From Pezicula radicicola (lineage: Eukaryota; Ascomycota; Leotiomycetes; Helotiales; Dermateaceae), in assembly GCA_003008705.1 (NCBI GenBank), contig PDUO01000012.1, forward strand, positions 1,100,673-1,164,672: DNA of 64,000 nt, given 5' to 3'. A model generated the notes under the pieces. That model did no database searches and was not told where the DNA came from. It saw only the letters and a list, made by a program, of their open reading frames with translations. Below are positions 1 through 10,912 of this stretch, piece after piece (the stretch's first letter is position 1; each line of letters starts with the position of its first letter). Made by a program: the position numbers and the translations under genes.

Positions 1-3000
1 GCAATGCAGGGCGGAAGGCAGAGGGCAGAGGGGAGGAGTACGTTGGGTTGTACCGTAAACGTTCGTGCGATTGCGATGTGCGTGGGTGAACAAAGATTGG
101 GGATCAATGGGTCAATGGGTCAATGGATCAATTGAGTAGTCTAGTAAATGGAGGAGAGTCTAGGATGAAGGGCTTTGGAAAGGGGCCTAGAGGAGTTTAG
201 GAGATGGTCTGAACTCTCTCCTGTTCCTGTTCACAAACAACAGCACGAAGCGAGAGAGACTTGACCATGCTAAGTCCAGGATCAGGACGTGATATGATAT
301 GGGTGAGGGAAAAGCCCGCAAGCAGCCATAGGTCCTGCGAGTCCACAGCCAAGAGACGAGGACAAATTTGAAAGCATGCCATAGTACTGATATGCAATAT
401 GCAATGAAAAGGAAAGGCTACAGGTGGTGCTGGCAGTCGATATGCAGGCCTGTTGGCGGGGCTGGCTGTCAAACAGGATCCATCGGAGAATCTTCAGCGA
501 CTCAAGTACAGTGGTCGGGAGTGCTGTAGGGAGGTAGCATAGCCTAGTAGGTAGGTACAGTACTTACAGGAGAGGAGGCTGGAGAACTTCATTGAAATCA
601 CCGATCTTCTAGCGGCGGATGTGCCCTGGCCTGTCGCCTGTCGTGTGTCTAGGTAGGTAGTACAGTATCTTTGCGCGCCTGCAAGGGCGCTCTTTCCAGA
701 ACGATAACGTGGGACAGGGATGGGATCATGGACTGTCATTGTACAGTAGAATTTCGTACTGAAGCATCCCACTTTGTGCCCCTCGTCCGCCAATCAAGCC
801 CCTCAACCGTAGTGTCTCCGGAGCACAGAACCACGTCCAAGATACCCGTTTTTACTGTAACGGATGGTGCACCCATGTGCCCGGATGCGGCTCCACTGAA
901 AAAAATTCATTCAATATGACAGTAATCAATTGGTATCTCCCCAAGCGTCCAACGCGATATACGGGGCTCCCCCAGAGTTTAGTGGAAGCCTGAACCTACA
1001 GAAATTGACTCGCTCAGAATCATGGGACTTACCTACTCGAGAAGGGTTAGACTTACTCCGTGTTAAAAAGGTTATTGTTTAGGATTAAGAACTGTGGAAC
1101 GCCAGGGAGTCTGGTCTTCTACATAAGCCCCTTCTCTAGTCATCGTTTTAAACTCAAGGCACTACCTATGCATATTACCTATCCAACAAAGTGAGACAAC
1201 CTACTCAAGTCGATTAACGCTTGCACGGCTAAAATGCAGGCGCAAGAAGCAAAGAACAGAAGAGAACAGAAAGAACAACGACGACGCTCTTCCCCTGCAT
1301 ATCACATCATGATTTGAACATCCTTACAGTACTGTACATTAGTAGATGTTGATCGTCTATCCCCACTCCATGGGTTTTCTGGCTAAGTCGCGGCTGCTCG
1401 GAGCAGGACCTGTTCAAGTTCACGATCGCCAGTAGTTCTCCCGGAGCCATGGCCGTGCGGCAAGCAACGAGGCCATACCTATTTCGATTGTGATTCTTTG
1501 CCCAAAAGGAACACCTGAAACGCATATTTTAATTGCGGAAAGTTTAGATCAGGAGACGTTTGAGAAAGGTTATTCAACAAGTCAATGTTCTAGTCTTTCC
1601 TTTCCTCTTTCCCAATTAGGCGTCTAATATACTCCGTATCGCAACTCAGACTCAGACATTCGGACTTTCGCTGCTCGTATACCGCTAAGACCACTTTAGG
1701 AGAGTTCATATCGAACACTTTGCTGATCCCCTTAAAGCACGACCACCACAATGGTCCACGACGATGTCAAGCGTCAGCCACCAGATGCCACCAGATGCAA
1801 GACGAAAGCCTATCTATATCTCGAGCTCTAGTCGTTTATCTATCATCCGTTCCCAGGCTAGGGCGCTTAGTGGTGTAACATAGTACGGAGTACGGAGGTA
1901 ATGAAGTTTCGTTTTTGTGGTTCCAGTGGGCCAAATGCTATGGTCGTAAGAAACGCAAGTGTTTAAATATGCAATTGCGAAGTACATTGCGAGTTGTGTC
2001 CTGGTTATTGATTAATGTCAACAAATACCTTGACGTATATCCTAGGTTGCCTACAAGTACGAGGTACTACACGCAAAGACAAGAGTGTTGAGTGAGAAGC
2101 ACAGCATAAACTAGGTGGCAAGCACAAGATTCTCGAAAGTTCGAAATTATTTGCTTCCCATCATCCTCATTATTCTGCTTCATCACAAGAATAGCATGAC
2201 AAGATAGCCATCCATTCACAACTCAGAAGTAGTCAAGTCAGCTAAGAGTTGTAACCTTGGGGCATCGTAACCCCTACGCGGGTCAGCACTATATCTGCGC
2301 CTATTAAAATTTGACGTCGTGAACAATGCCACGAGAAAATATAAGTCTCTTCTAAGAAGGCTCTTACGTCACATAAAGGCTTCTCTCCTTCGGAAATAAG
2401 TTTTCGTTCTGTTCTCAATTTTTTGTAAGCTTCTCATAACAGCTTGCTTGGCACACGATTTTCCATCCGCAAACGTTTTGCTCACATGCTATTACATCGA
2501 GGAGTTGCTATTGCAAATAATACGGAAGCTTACATTTTGGACAATATAAATGCAACAGTACAAATATTTATCTTCATCGAATTCCTCAAGTCTCGTGACT
2601 GCTCTCCCCACCACTCTCTGCACTCGACTCGAACTAGCGCAAAGGAGTCCTGAAAGAGACAAGTTTGCGAAGTCTGGCCTCCAAAAAAAATAAAGTCTTA
2701 CTTTACGGCTACCGGTATAATAACAAAAAAAAAGCAGAATCATTCCCAGTTTTTCGTCACTCATGTACGAAAGTAGTTCAAACAATGACAGCGTCTTCGC
2801 TGAATTAACTCGAATTGGAGACGGGCACGATTCCGCGAAGGAATCGATGCAACATGAACAATGTGGGGCAGAGTGGTTATAAAATCTAACCGCGGCTACC
2901 TTACCATAAGCCTGGTATTCCAAGCATTGGGATGGACTTAAAGACTTCACGTCTCCCTCTTTTACTTCGAGAGAGCTAAGAATCATTCTACTCGTCTTCC

Positions 3001-3152
3001 TTTTTCTTACAAAATTACCACTTTGTCTGACTTGGCGCTTCTCACTCTCAAGCGACAGACATATCACATCGAGTCTTTTTCAGTGTCTTTCCCCGCATTT
3101 ACGCATTTAATCCTGAGTCAAACAACTCTCACAACTTCACTGTTCATTCGAG
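1..3152. other. Intergenic region, no supported gene
   Basis: No reading frame here shows a recognisable motif or a splice-consistent extension. The longest is a 191-codon minus-strand frame at 2492-3067, which lies in the upstream region of the following hydrolase and has no familiar domain; it is probably chance. Short runs such as GGGTCAAT copies near 100-130 and GTAGGTAG steps near 550-660 are simple-sequence noise. The last few hundred bases before 3153 should contain the promoter and 5' leader of the serine hydrolase. Confidence 0.6.
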
Positions 3153-4635
3153 ATGTCTTCCTTTGAAGAAACCATAACGAAAGCATGCCGCGAGAATGAC
3201 ATTCCTGGCGCCGTTCTTGTTGCTGGAAGCAAGTCTGGTAAGTGCAAATCCAGGATTCGGGGACAATTTCTGTCAAGTACACGGCTAGTCACTCAATCTC
3301 ACTCGATAAGATAATTGAGAGGCTTAACATCCAATGTTGTGTCCTCGATCATTCTTCAGTCATCAAGTTTGGTTGAAAGGCTTGAATTCGACGTACATCA
3401 AGCAATGGTCTCATTGTCACTCACTCTTCCGAGCATCACTTATCAAAAACAGCACAACTAACAAACTCCTAGGTAAACTCCACTACGCAAAGTCCTTTGG
3501 TGTCCGCTCAGTAGCAACACCATCACCACTGGAACTTGATGCAACAATGTGGATAGCTTCCTGCACCAAACTCATGACAACAGTTGCTTGTATGCAATGC
3601 ATAGAAAAAGGTCTCCTGTCCCTCGACGCAGACGTAACCACCATCCTTCCAGAACTCAAAGACGTTCCAATCCTTACTGGCTTCGATGAAGAGAATGGCG
3701 GAAAGCCAATCCTAATCAAGAACACCAAACCCATAACTCTTCGTCACTTGCTCACTCACTCATCGGGTCTGGCTTACGACATCTTCAATCCAACACTAAT
3801 GAGATACCTGAAATATATTGGAGCAGAACCCCCCAAAATAGGAAAACCTGATGATCGCCGAATCAAAGAGAAGTACGTTTTCCCTCTCCTCTTCGCGCCA
3901 GGCGAAGGCTGGGAATACAGCGTCGGTCTCGACTGGGCAGGACAAATGGTCGAACGTGTCAACAGCAACATCACATTGGAAGAGTACTTTCAGAATAACA
4001 TCTGGACACCCCTCGGAATTCAAGACTTTACCTTCAGGCCTCAGAACAACAAAGCTGTAAAGGACCGGCTTGCGGAGATTGCATGGAGGCACGGTGGTGT
4101 CAACGAGTTTGGAAGTACCGATAATCCAAAGGGCAAGATGGAGGCCACGGACAACAAATTCTGGGACCCCACAACACCAGATTGTTACGGTGGCGCAGGT
4201 CTCTATGGCAGCATGCCCCAGTACAACAAACTGTTGCAGGATATCATATCCGACACGCCAAAGGTTCTCAAGCCCAGTAGCATCGACGAAATGTACACAC
4301 CACAACTCACCAAGTCATCGATGGTAGGAATCAAAAACGTCCGCGCGATTGAAGAACTAAACAATGGTTTTGGGGGTTTGGATATGGATGTCGAGGCTAA
4401 TTGGGGACTGGGTGGCATTATGAATATGGGGGATTTGAAGAATGGTAGGAAGAAGGGTAGTATTGCTTGGGGTGGATATCCTAACCTTATGTGGTGGGCT
4501 GACCGGACTTCTGGAGTGGCTGGTATCTACGGAAGTCAGATTTGTCCGCCGGGAGATCCTTTGACTGTTGAATTGAATGAATTATGGGAGAAGGAAATCT
4601 ACGATGAGCTGAATAGAACGAAGGTGAAGTTGTAA
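3153..4635 (+). CDS. Beta-lactamase/transesterase-family serine hydrolase
   Basis: Exons are 3153-3237 and 3473-4635, giving 415 residues. The 235 bp intron (GTAAGT...CTAG) splits a Gly codon, and the two sides join in frame. An SxxK motif (SCTK, inside WIASCTKL) supplies the nucleophile Ser and general-base Lys of class C beta-lactamase-like enzymes. A YSV tyrosine motif (GWEYSVGLDWAG) follows, then a C-terminal WGG segment (IAWGGYPN) in the place of the KTG/HTG box. The first exon (DIPGAVLVAG) is the usual N-terminal strand of the family. Members include EstB-type esterases and LovD-type acyltransferases, so the likely activity is ester hydrolysis or acyl transfer, probably cytosolic because no signal peptide is seen. 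The substrate cannot be told. No polyketide synthase is nearby, so a LovD-like pathway role is not supported. Confidence 0.9.
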
Positions 4636-5529
4636 GAGAAGGACGAGGGCCGGATCGGGTTTCAAGCTACGGAAAGAGTTATGTTTCTTTGGAAGCTAAA
4701 TTTCGGAGGTTATGCAGATGAGCTTGAAGAGTGACAGTGGGAAACGAACGTAACTATTTCAAGCTAATAATATTTTTCTAAGTAAATATAGGTAATTTCT
4801 TCTTGATTATGAAGGTTATTTAGGAGCCATATGTGGTGGGAATGGTGTTGTGTTCTGTACGGAACTAAGTGTGTGAAAAGAGCCTACTATAGTGGTAGTC
4901 ACATGACTATTCCAGTAATTCAACATTTTCTTTTGTAAACCAAAGCGACAACTCAATGAATGAGAAGTTTGAAGGAGCATATCTTTAGATCGTTAGCTTT
5001 ACCAATGGGCAGCTATTGCGAAGTACGAAGGTACAAAGTTACAATTCTATGCACAGACCTAAAATGTGCCTCGTGCTTAAAATACAACATATCGAGACAT
5101 CAGGCTTTGTAGCGTACACGTCTAGATCCAGGGTTCTAATCTAAGCTTTTGACAATGCCCTTTGTGTCTTCCGCATCAACGCCAGCTTCGTGCTCGCTAA
5201 GCCAGATAAATAGGCTAAAACCGTTCTAGATCATAGCGTAGCGAGAGGGATGAAGGGGAAAAGAGACCTTAGCCGACAGGCTAATAAAGAACCAAAACCT
5301 TAAACGCAGAAACTTAGAGTTACACATGATTCATACAGGATGGAGATAGCTGCAGCTTCGAAATATCTCGCGGCATATGCTTTTTAAAAGGTTAATCATC
5401 TGATCTAAGTGGTGTAAGTTATACCCACTTCTTAGAATCCATTAAAATTACCCCGTCCTTCTTCTTTACAAGTCTTTTGGAATTAGAACTGGGTTTATAA
5501 GTTTAGATCCTTTCCCTAAATTTGTATTC
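4636..5529. other. Intergenic, AT-rich, with an LTR-like fragment
   Basis: Contains the 3' flank of the serine hydrolase and then AT-rich sequence. Apart from the LTR-like fragment annotated at 4825-4925, I see no coding signal. Confidence 0.5.
4825..4925 (-). repeat. LTR-like fragment, inverted relative to the one at 7673
   Basis: Read on the minus strand from 4925, this begins TGTTGAATT and continues with GAATAGTCATGTGA, a CTACCACTA block and ACAGAACACAA. The same blocks occur in the same order on the plus strand at 7673-7795, with small indels and mostly transition differences. A TGTTG start and a TCATGTGA motif are common in ascomycete Copia-type LTRs. I infer two decayed solo LTRs or LTR pieces of one family, in opposite orientation about 2.8 kb apart. 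Confidence 0.55.
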
Positions 5530-5711
5530 TATCCCCTCCCTCGTATATTGGCCAACGCTTAGGCGACAGGGACGTGCGATAATATATCGATCAAATAGAG
5601 TAGTTCTAGCCAATAAACTTCCTATACTTGCCTCTGAGACGCGTTAAGCGATTGTAGACGAGCAAAGTGTCTAATCCTTGCCCACATGGCCAATATACGA
5701 GGGAGGGGATA
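5530..5711. mobile_element. Tc1/mariner-type MITE with perfect TIRs and TA target duplication
   Basis: Positions 5530-5554 and 5687-5711 are perfect 25 bp inverted repeats of each other (left arm starts TATCCCCTCCCTCG). Taking the outermost TA on each side as the target-site duplication leaves 23 bp terminal inverted repeats bounding a 178 bp element (5532-5709). The interior has no coding capacity. A TA duplication with long perfect TIRs and a non-coding interior is the classic form of a Tc1/mariner- or pogo/Fot1-derived MITE. No second copy is visible in this window. The perfect arms suggest a recent insertion compared with the decayed repeats around it. Confidence 0.8.
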
Positions 5712-5954
5712 CTCAGTGCAAAGGAATTGTCTAGAAACGAGGTGTTTGATATTCATTGCGTATCTTATTAGCAACGTCTTATCCTAACAAGGATGGTTCT
5801 TACCAAAGTTGAGCGCCTTGATACTATCCAATGAAGTTTCGGGAATCACAGCCTAGACGTGAGCACCGCTTTGCGGCAATGTACTGTCCAATGATGAAAG
5901 TCATGGTAATTCTCATCCCTGGAATTAAGCACGAGTTTGACGCTTTGAGCGGTT

Positions 5955-6472
5955 TTATGCTTCTGCTCTTGTTGAAAAGTTCATATTCACCGGAGCAAAC
6001 TTTGGCGTGACCAGGTCCTTGTACTCGGATGGAATAGGTATGATGCGAAGTGCATCCTCAAATTGGACTGGTGCTTGGACCCAGGTATGCTGTAAGTCAG
6101 GTGGAGGGACCTCGTTCGCAACGTTCGCAACGTTCGCAAACATTTCCCTCATACTCTTTTGTGCATCCCTAGACAAATGTTAAAATAGTCTCCATAACTC
6201 TGGCAGGAAACCTGGATCTTGTAGATCAGTCAACCATATCTTACCACACATTTTGTTACTAGACTTAACAATGTATCCAATCTAGGAGTACAATTACTGG
6301 GTCACATTAGTCGAGCCTTAACCCGTAGCTTCCCAGACATGCAATACCTTCTCGATATTAAGTTGATCTTTTCACAAATAACCATGGTCTCCTTGCCCAC
6401 TTGTTCCCGAGCTTGCAAAAGCGCTACAGTTTTGTTAGGCCGGCCAGAAATCTTGAAGCCGAACTCCCTCAT
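5955..6472 (-). pseudogene. Degenerate ORF of unknown family
   Basis: A minus-strand frame opens with ATG at 6472 (MREFGFKISGRPN...) and runs 56 codons to a TGA at 6302-6304. Protein-like sequence resumes in a shifted frame (CGKIWLTDLQDP...), meets a TAA, and continues to 5955 as a 73-codon segment ending STRAEA. The parts read as one eroded coding region: one frameshift and two stops, including TAA where CAA is plausible. A 9 bp tandem triplication at 6113-6139 encodes repeated NVA units. I do not recognise the family. It lies just downstream (minus-strand sense) of the first F-box relic but resembles neither F-box copy. Confidence 0.4.
6113..6139. repeat. 3 x 9 bp tandem repeat (CGTTCGCAA)
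   Basis: Three perfect in-frame copies of a 9 bp unit lie inside the degenerate ORF and read on the minus strand as NVANVAN. This looks like replication slippage in a coding sequence that keeps the frame. Confidence 0.85.
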
Positions 6473-6569
6473 ATATTTGTCTCTTCATTCAATTCTTCAT
6501 CCTCAATTTACTCAAATATTTGTACCTCTCCGCAACTACACTCAACACTACTTGCATGCATATAGCTAG

Positions 6570-7092
6570 CTACGGTTTGGGTTTGGGCTGGGGCCAAAAT
6601 ACAAAACCGACACCAGCAAATACGAGCTTCAAAATCTTGTTCTTTAGCGAGCACTTCAACTTCGTGAAGATTTGAGAGTGTGAAAATATCTTAACAAGCC
6701 TTTTAGACTCAATAAGACGGCTGCCGAAATTATTCACAGCGGGACCACGGGCATGCTGCATCTCATTGCAACCGTCGAACTTCAGATTTTTGGTGTGGAA
6801 AGGCTGGAAGCGGATAGTCTTTATAGATGAGCTAAAGTCATGGTTTGATCATATCTCTAGATCATCAAGAGTATGTCTCCGTGCAGAACTGCTCCAGGCT
6901 TTCATTATATTCTCTGTGAATTCGAGGCTGGAATCTCGAAAATCGATCGTTTTGGTAGCACAGTACTTGTTTTTGAAGGCGTATAGAGACTTAGGACGGA
7001 AGTCTTGACAAGACAATCGAAGACTGCAGGAGTTTGGATAATCAAGATATGCTAGAATATAACTAATGATCTCTTGTGCTAGAGAGCAAAAA
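6570..7092 (-). pseudogene. F-box protein relic, copy 1
   Basis: Reading from 7092 on the minus strand gives an F-box start (QEIISYILAYLDYP, then SLRLSCQDFR), followed by a segment matching copy 2 at 8105-9440: KTIDFRDSSLEFT, a short gap, SSIKTIRFQPFH, then RLIESKRLVKIFS. A TGA interrupts the frame where copy 2 reads Trp (EWSYHD versus EI-stop-SNHD), a TGG to TGA change typical of RIP. After the shared segment the sequence runs into an unrelated tail ending in PKPKP at 6570, and the LRR-like C-terminal half seen in copy 2 is missing. F-box proteins recruit substrates to SCF ubiquitin ligases; this copy is truncated and probably non-functional. Confidence 0.65.
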
Positions 7093-8104
7093 GTGTTTCC
7101 CTGTTAATCTGTGTAAGCATGCGAAGTAATTGGGAAGTACTAGGCTTGAATGTTACATGCCTTGTTGCTCTCTGGCTTGTAGAGTGTGACTTGAGAAGAC
7201 AATCTATCTTGAGCTGTCTTGGCTCTCATTCCGGCTCGGCCATCTTGAATGAATTCTTGCGGTTAGTTTGCCTCCAATTTGATACTATTTGTATCCATTC
7301 TGCTACAATGTATGCTGTTATTTTTTTGAGACTTTGTTTTCTGCTTCTGTAATCGAAGCTAAACGCGGTTTCTATAGTTTTGGTGGTCAGAGATAGCGCT
7401 CCACAACGCTCTTCTATTTCTTAGTTAACTAAATATAATATTAATCATTTTTAGATGTAGCTTAAAGACGCGCAAGAGCTGATTAATAGAATAATATACG
7501 GCCTTCTACCTCTAACAAACGTATCTACTACTTTTTAGACAACAATAGTATATGCAACAATATTCTTCTGTAATTCCTAGTAAAGTCTACCTCGACCTAC
7601 ACACGAAAGACGATAGCCTACCTAGGAGGTCGGTTATATGCTTTTTCTTATTTTATTCAACAGGATATCTGTTGTTGAATTCAGTGAATATGGGAATAGT
7701 CATGTGATCGTCCTACCACTACAAGTAAGCCCATTCTAGCACTCTAGCTTCCACACAGAACACAATACAAACCACTATTGCCCACATGTTGTTGCTATCC
7801 AATATTCTGCCTATTCAATATCTGTTGTTAGATTTCTTTATAAGGAATCAAAGGAAGGTTAATTATATTGGTTGTAAGAATTTAGTTGCAGTTAATATTG
7901 ATTCTAAAATATACCTTGTTGTTTTATTATATTGCTTCTAATAAGGTCTATGTACAGAGTTTAATGTTAATGCTCCTGTGACAAGAGCTAAGAGACAACT
8001 CTGGAGAGCAGGAATAATAGTACTTACTCGTGTACAATAAGAAATCGCCAGAAGAGATAACTTATTAACTAGTCTGTCAAAGCTAGTACGTAGAGACAAG
8101 TACG
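7093..8104. other. AT-rich intergenic region with repeat debris
   Basis: Separates the two F-box relics. It holds the LTR-like fragment at 7673-7795 and a nearby partial repeat. Sequence upstream of both F-box copies shares patches such as ATCTTGA/CTGTCTTGGCT, hinting that the duplication included flanking DNA. No intact reading frame is convincing. Confidence 0.5.
7673..7795 (+). repeat. LTR-like fragment (partner of 4825-4925)
   Basis: Begins TGTTGAATTCAGTG, then GAATAGTCATGTGA, CCTACCACTACAAGTAAGCC, and ACAGAACACAATAC, matching the inverted fragment at 4825-4925. Just before it, ATTCAACA-GGATATC-TGTTGTTGAAT joins a possible LTR 3' end to a 5' end. A related TATTCAATATCTGTTGTTAG occurs at about 7815. 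Downstream, near 7890, TTAATATTGATTCTAAAAT resembles TTAACATTGATTCTAAAAC near 54,350, suggesting the same element family elsewhere in the window. Confidence 0.55.
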
Positions 8105-9440
8105 TTACCAACCAATTTCAGCATTAACCGATGTTGAGACACCCTCTAGAAATCCAGGGGGTAATCGGTCATGGAATTCACAACACTCCATCAGCCTAGT
8201 CATAGAAGCCTTGAAATCCTGACCCTTCCTAATACAAACATCACCTATTCCCTCATAAAACAGCACCCAAGGTTCGTTAGCAGCATTCTCAACTTCTGGA
8301 ATTTTGGAGTTGAAATTAGGGGATGCTACGTACGAGTAGTTGCCATGATTATGCCCATAGTAACAAATGAGATCCGAAATTCTGAATTCTTTCAAGTTTA
8401 ACATATCCCGTAAAACTTGTAACATGCCGATAAAATGATCAAGAGTTTTTCCCGACTCAAGCACGAATGAGCAGAGCCTTAATTCCAAACACCGAAGTGA
8501 CGTAGAATGATTCTCGATAAATCGAAGGAATGATGTTTCCCTAATGGTGAAGTCTCGAAGCCAAATCGTACGTAGCTTAGGTAACTTAACTACCTTGCTA
8601 ATTTTATCCATTGTTTCTTCATCCCCATCGACATTCTCACTGCATAATTTTAGCTCTTCCAGTACCGATGCAGCTGAAAAAAACCGCGCGAACGCTCTTT
8701 TCCGCTCAATCGTCTCTGGCAGGGTGGAAAGAACCTGTAAAGATAATTCGAGGCATCGCAGGGTTTCGAAAGCCCGGAGATTATTATCTCGAATTGTGTA
8801 GAATTCTCGAAGTTGAAGCCCTTTGCATTTTCGTCCGTCCCAATGCTCTTTCATTATAAACTTATGAATGTTTCTTTCGTTCTGACAAATTGTAGTTAAT
8901 ACTGTTCTCATACACAATCAACGCAATCGCACGCATCGAAATCGGGACTTTCGTCTAGGGTTTCGATTTCATTGAGATTTGAGAGTCTTGAAAATATCTT
9001 TACTAGCTTCTTAGATTCGATTAATTGTTTACTGAAACTATTTAGAGCAGGACGTCTCACGTCCACATTAGATCACATCTATCGATCTGAGTATAGTTGA
9101 ATTTAAGATTGCTCGCATGAAAAGGTTGGAATCTTAGAGTTTTGATAGAAGAAGCTAAGTCGTGATATGACCATTCTTCCAAATCACCAAGTGTACATCT
9201 TTTCGAATTGGTAGTAGAATCGTTCCATGCCTTTAATGTATTGTCTGTAAATTCGAGGCTGAAATCTCGGAAATCAATGGTTTTTATGGTAAGGTATTTG
9301 GCTCTGAAGACATAGAGGGATTTGGTGTGGAGATCGTGGGAGGTTAGACGGAAGGCGCAGGTGCTTTGGTAGGGGAGATGGTTGAGGAGGAGGCAGATTA
9401 TTTCGGGTGGGAGGTGCTGAGGTTGTTGGACTGTTATGGC
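8105..9440 (-). pseudogene. F-box/LRR-like protein relic, copy 2
   Basis: On the minus strand from about 9430 an F-box is clear (LPPEIICLLLNHLPYQSTC, then FRLTSHDLHTKSLYVF), followed by DFRDFSLEFT and SSIKTLRFQPFHASNL. The frame then ends at a TGA near 9070, resumes shifted (RRPALNSFSKQLIESKKLVK), ends again near 8915, and resumes in a 270-codon open frame. That last part has leucine-rich spacing (LRCLELSL, LEELKLCS, LRTIWLRDF, LRCLELRL), as expected for the substrate-binding half of an F-box/LRR protein. No in-frame ATG precedes the F-box; the best position reads ATA (ATAACAGTCC), consistent with ATG to ATA. Two frameshifts plus start loss argue for a pseudogene. The long open 3' half could still be transcribed. 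Confidence 0.7.
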
Positions 9441-9777
9441 CTGTTAGTGTTATGGAGTTATAAGATATCTTAATCTTGACTACACTATCTTATAGCTGTC
9501 TGTTTTGTACGTTATGATTTGGGAAGATGGTTTATCCTGGGAAACTTCCTCCTAGGTTATCTTGACTCTTTTTGCCACTCTGTTATCTTGGCTGTCTTGT
9601 TTCTCTTGCTCTGTGTCTGATTTGGTCGTGCTGCTATTCTAGTTGTGTTTTGAAATTTTGAGTGCTGTTCCGGACGAATAAAAGCTTAAAAGCAAAACAA
9701 AGGTGTTTTTCTACTTGGTTTTACCTAGGCCCGAACAACTAGGTACTTAGGGGGTAGACGGATATCTTTAGCTCCAC

Positions 9778-9905
9778 TACTAGGAGGAAAGCGAAGCAAT
9801 GACCACGGGTCTGAATTATAGAAGATTTAAGTAGACTATAAAATTTAAGCTATATATCTTGGAACCTTTTATATACTTTAATTTATCAGGTCTGTTACTT
9901 TAGTA
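9778..9905 (+). repeat. Diverged AT-rich direct repeat, left copy
   Basis: Aligns base for base with 10,783-10,912 from AGGAGGAA through CCTTTTATATACTTTAATTT to CTTTAGTATATA. Differences are mostly C/T and A/G transitions, as expected after RIP. The copies lie about 1.0 kb apart in the same orientation and could be remnants of LTRs or of a tandem repeat. Confidence 0.5.
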
Positions 9906-10782
9906 TATATTATTATTTCAAGACAAGGCTACCAACCAGACCTCAGAAGCATCCTATCTTCACAGTACAGAGTGACTTACAGGACGTCAGTGACACCGAG
10001 CGCGCCACTAGTGAGCTAAAGGTCTCTATTCCGAGCCCGAAAATCCTGCCAAGTGGCTACTGTTCTTAATGCCGAGTCTAAAAGTATTCTCCCATGGTGG
10101 TAGTGAAGGCTGGCTTGGCACGGAGACATGTCACTTTAGTTCTCGATCATCATCTTGTTCTACCACTCTACCTACTCTACCTAAGCTAGTTGTAAAAGTC
10201 CTATCACAAACCCCGTTAGCGAGGCCACCTTGGATTTTGCAGGGCTTAGCGACGCGAAATGCGTACCTAATATCATCCAACACCACATCTTTTTCAGCTC
10301 CGGTTACACAATAGAGGGTTTCATTTCATATTTTAAATATGACAAGCGGCCTACTTCTTTCCTTCTTAAGCTTAAGGTATGCACAAATTTCATATTTTGT
10401 CGGAACCAAGATAGCCTCGCTTAGCAGTAATTCTACTCGCAAGGCTACAAAATGATGAAGTTACTTAATATATGACATAGATTAGAACCTCATCCAAAAG
10501 TGGACACACAACTCGAAAGCTGATCTGTCGTTTTTAAAAGTTTATTATACCTTGCTGCCTTGTTTCAACTAGCAGCCTAGAAGCTGATCCTGCAGTAGCT
10601 TGCAAGCATGGGGCATAGCGAGAGGAGGACTATCTTGGTTCCAACTTCCCAGCATATCACAACAGTGTAACCACCAAGAAAAAACAGCGTAAGTTGTACC
10701 CTTCTCTCTACTTCTAGTTAGTGTTATTAACAATATAGAAATATTATATTATATAATATTAGTTTCTTTCAGCCTTATTATA

Positions 10783-10912
10783 AGGAGGAACGTACAGTAA
10801 CTACTAAGCGTCTAAGTTTTACAAGATTCGAGCGGACAGCAAAAGCTGCACTATGTATTTTATAACCTTTTTTATACTTGGATTTATTAAGTCTGCTGCT
10901 TTAGTGTATAGG
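10783..10912 (+). repeat. Diverged AT-rich direct repeat, right copy
   Basis: Right partner of 9778-9905. Shared landmarks in order are AGGAGGAA, a GGACAG/AGACTA patch, ACCTTTTTTATACTTGGATTTAT and CTGCTTTAGTGTATAG. Confidence 0.5.

Noticed and set aside
2492..3067. 191-codon minus-strand open frame
   Set aside because: No motif, biased composition and position in the likely promoter of the serine hydrolase; probably chance.
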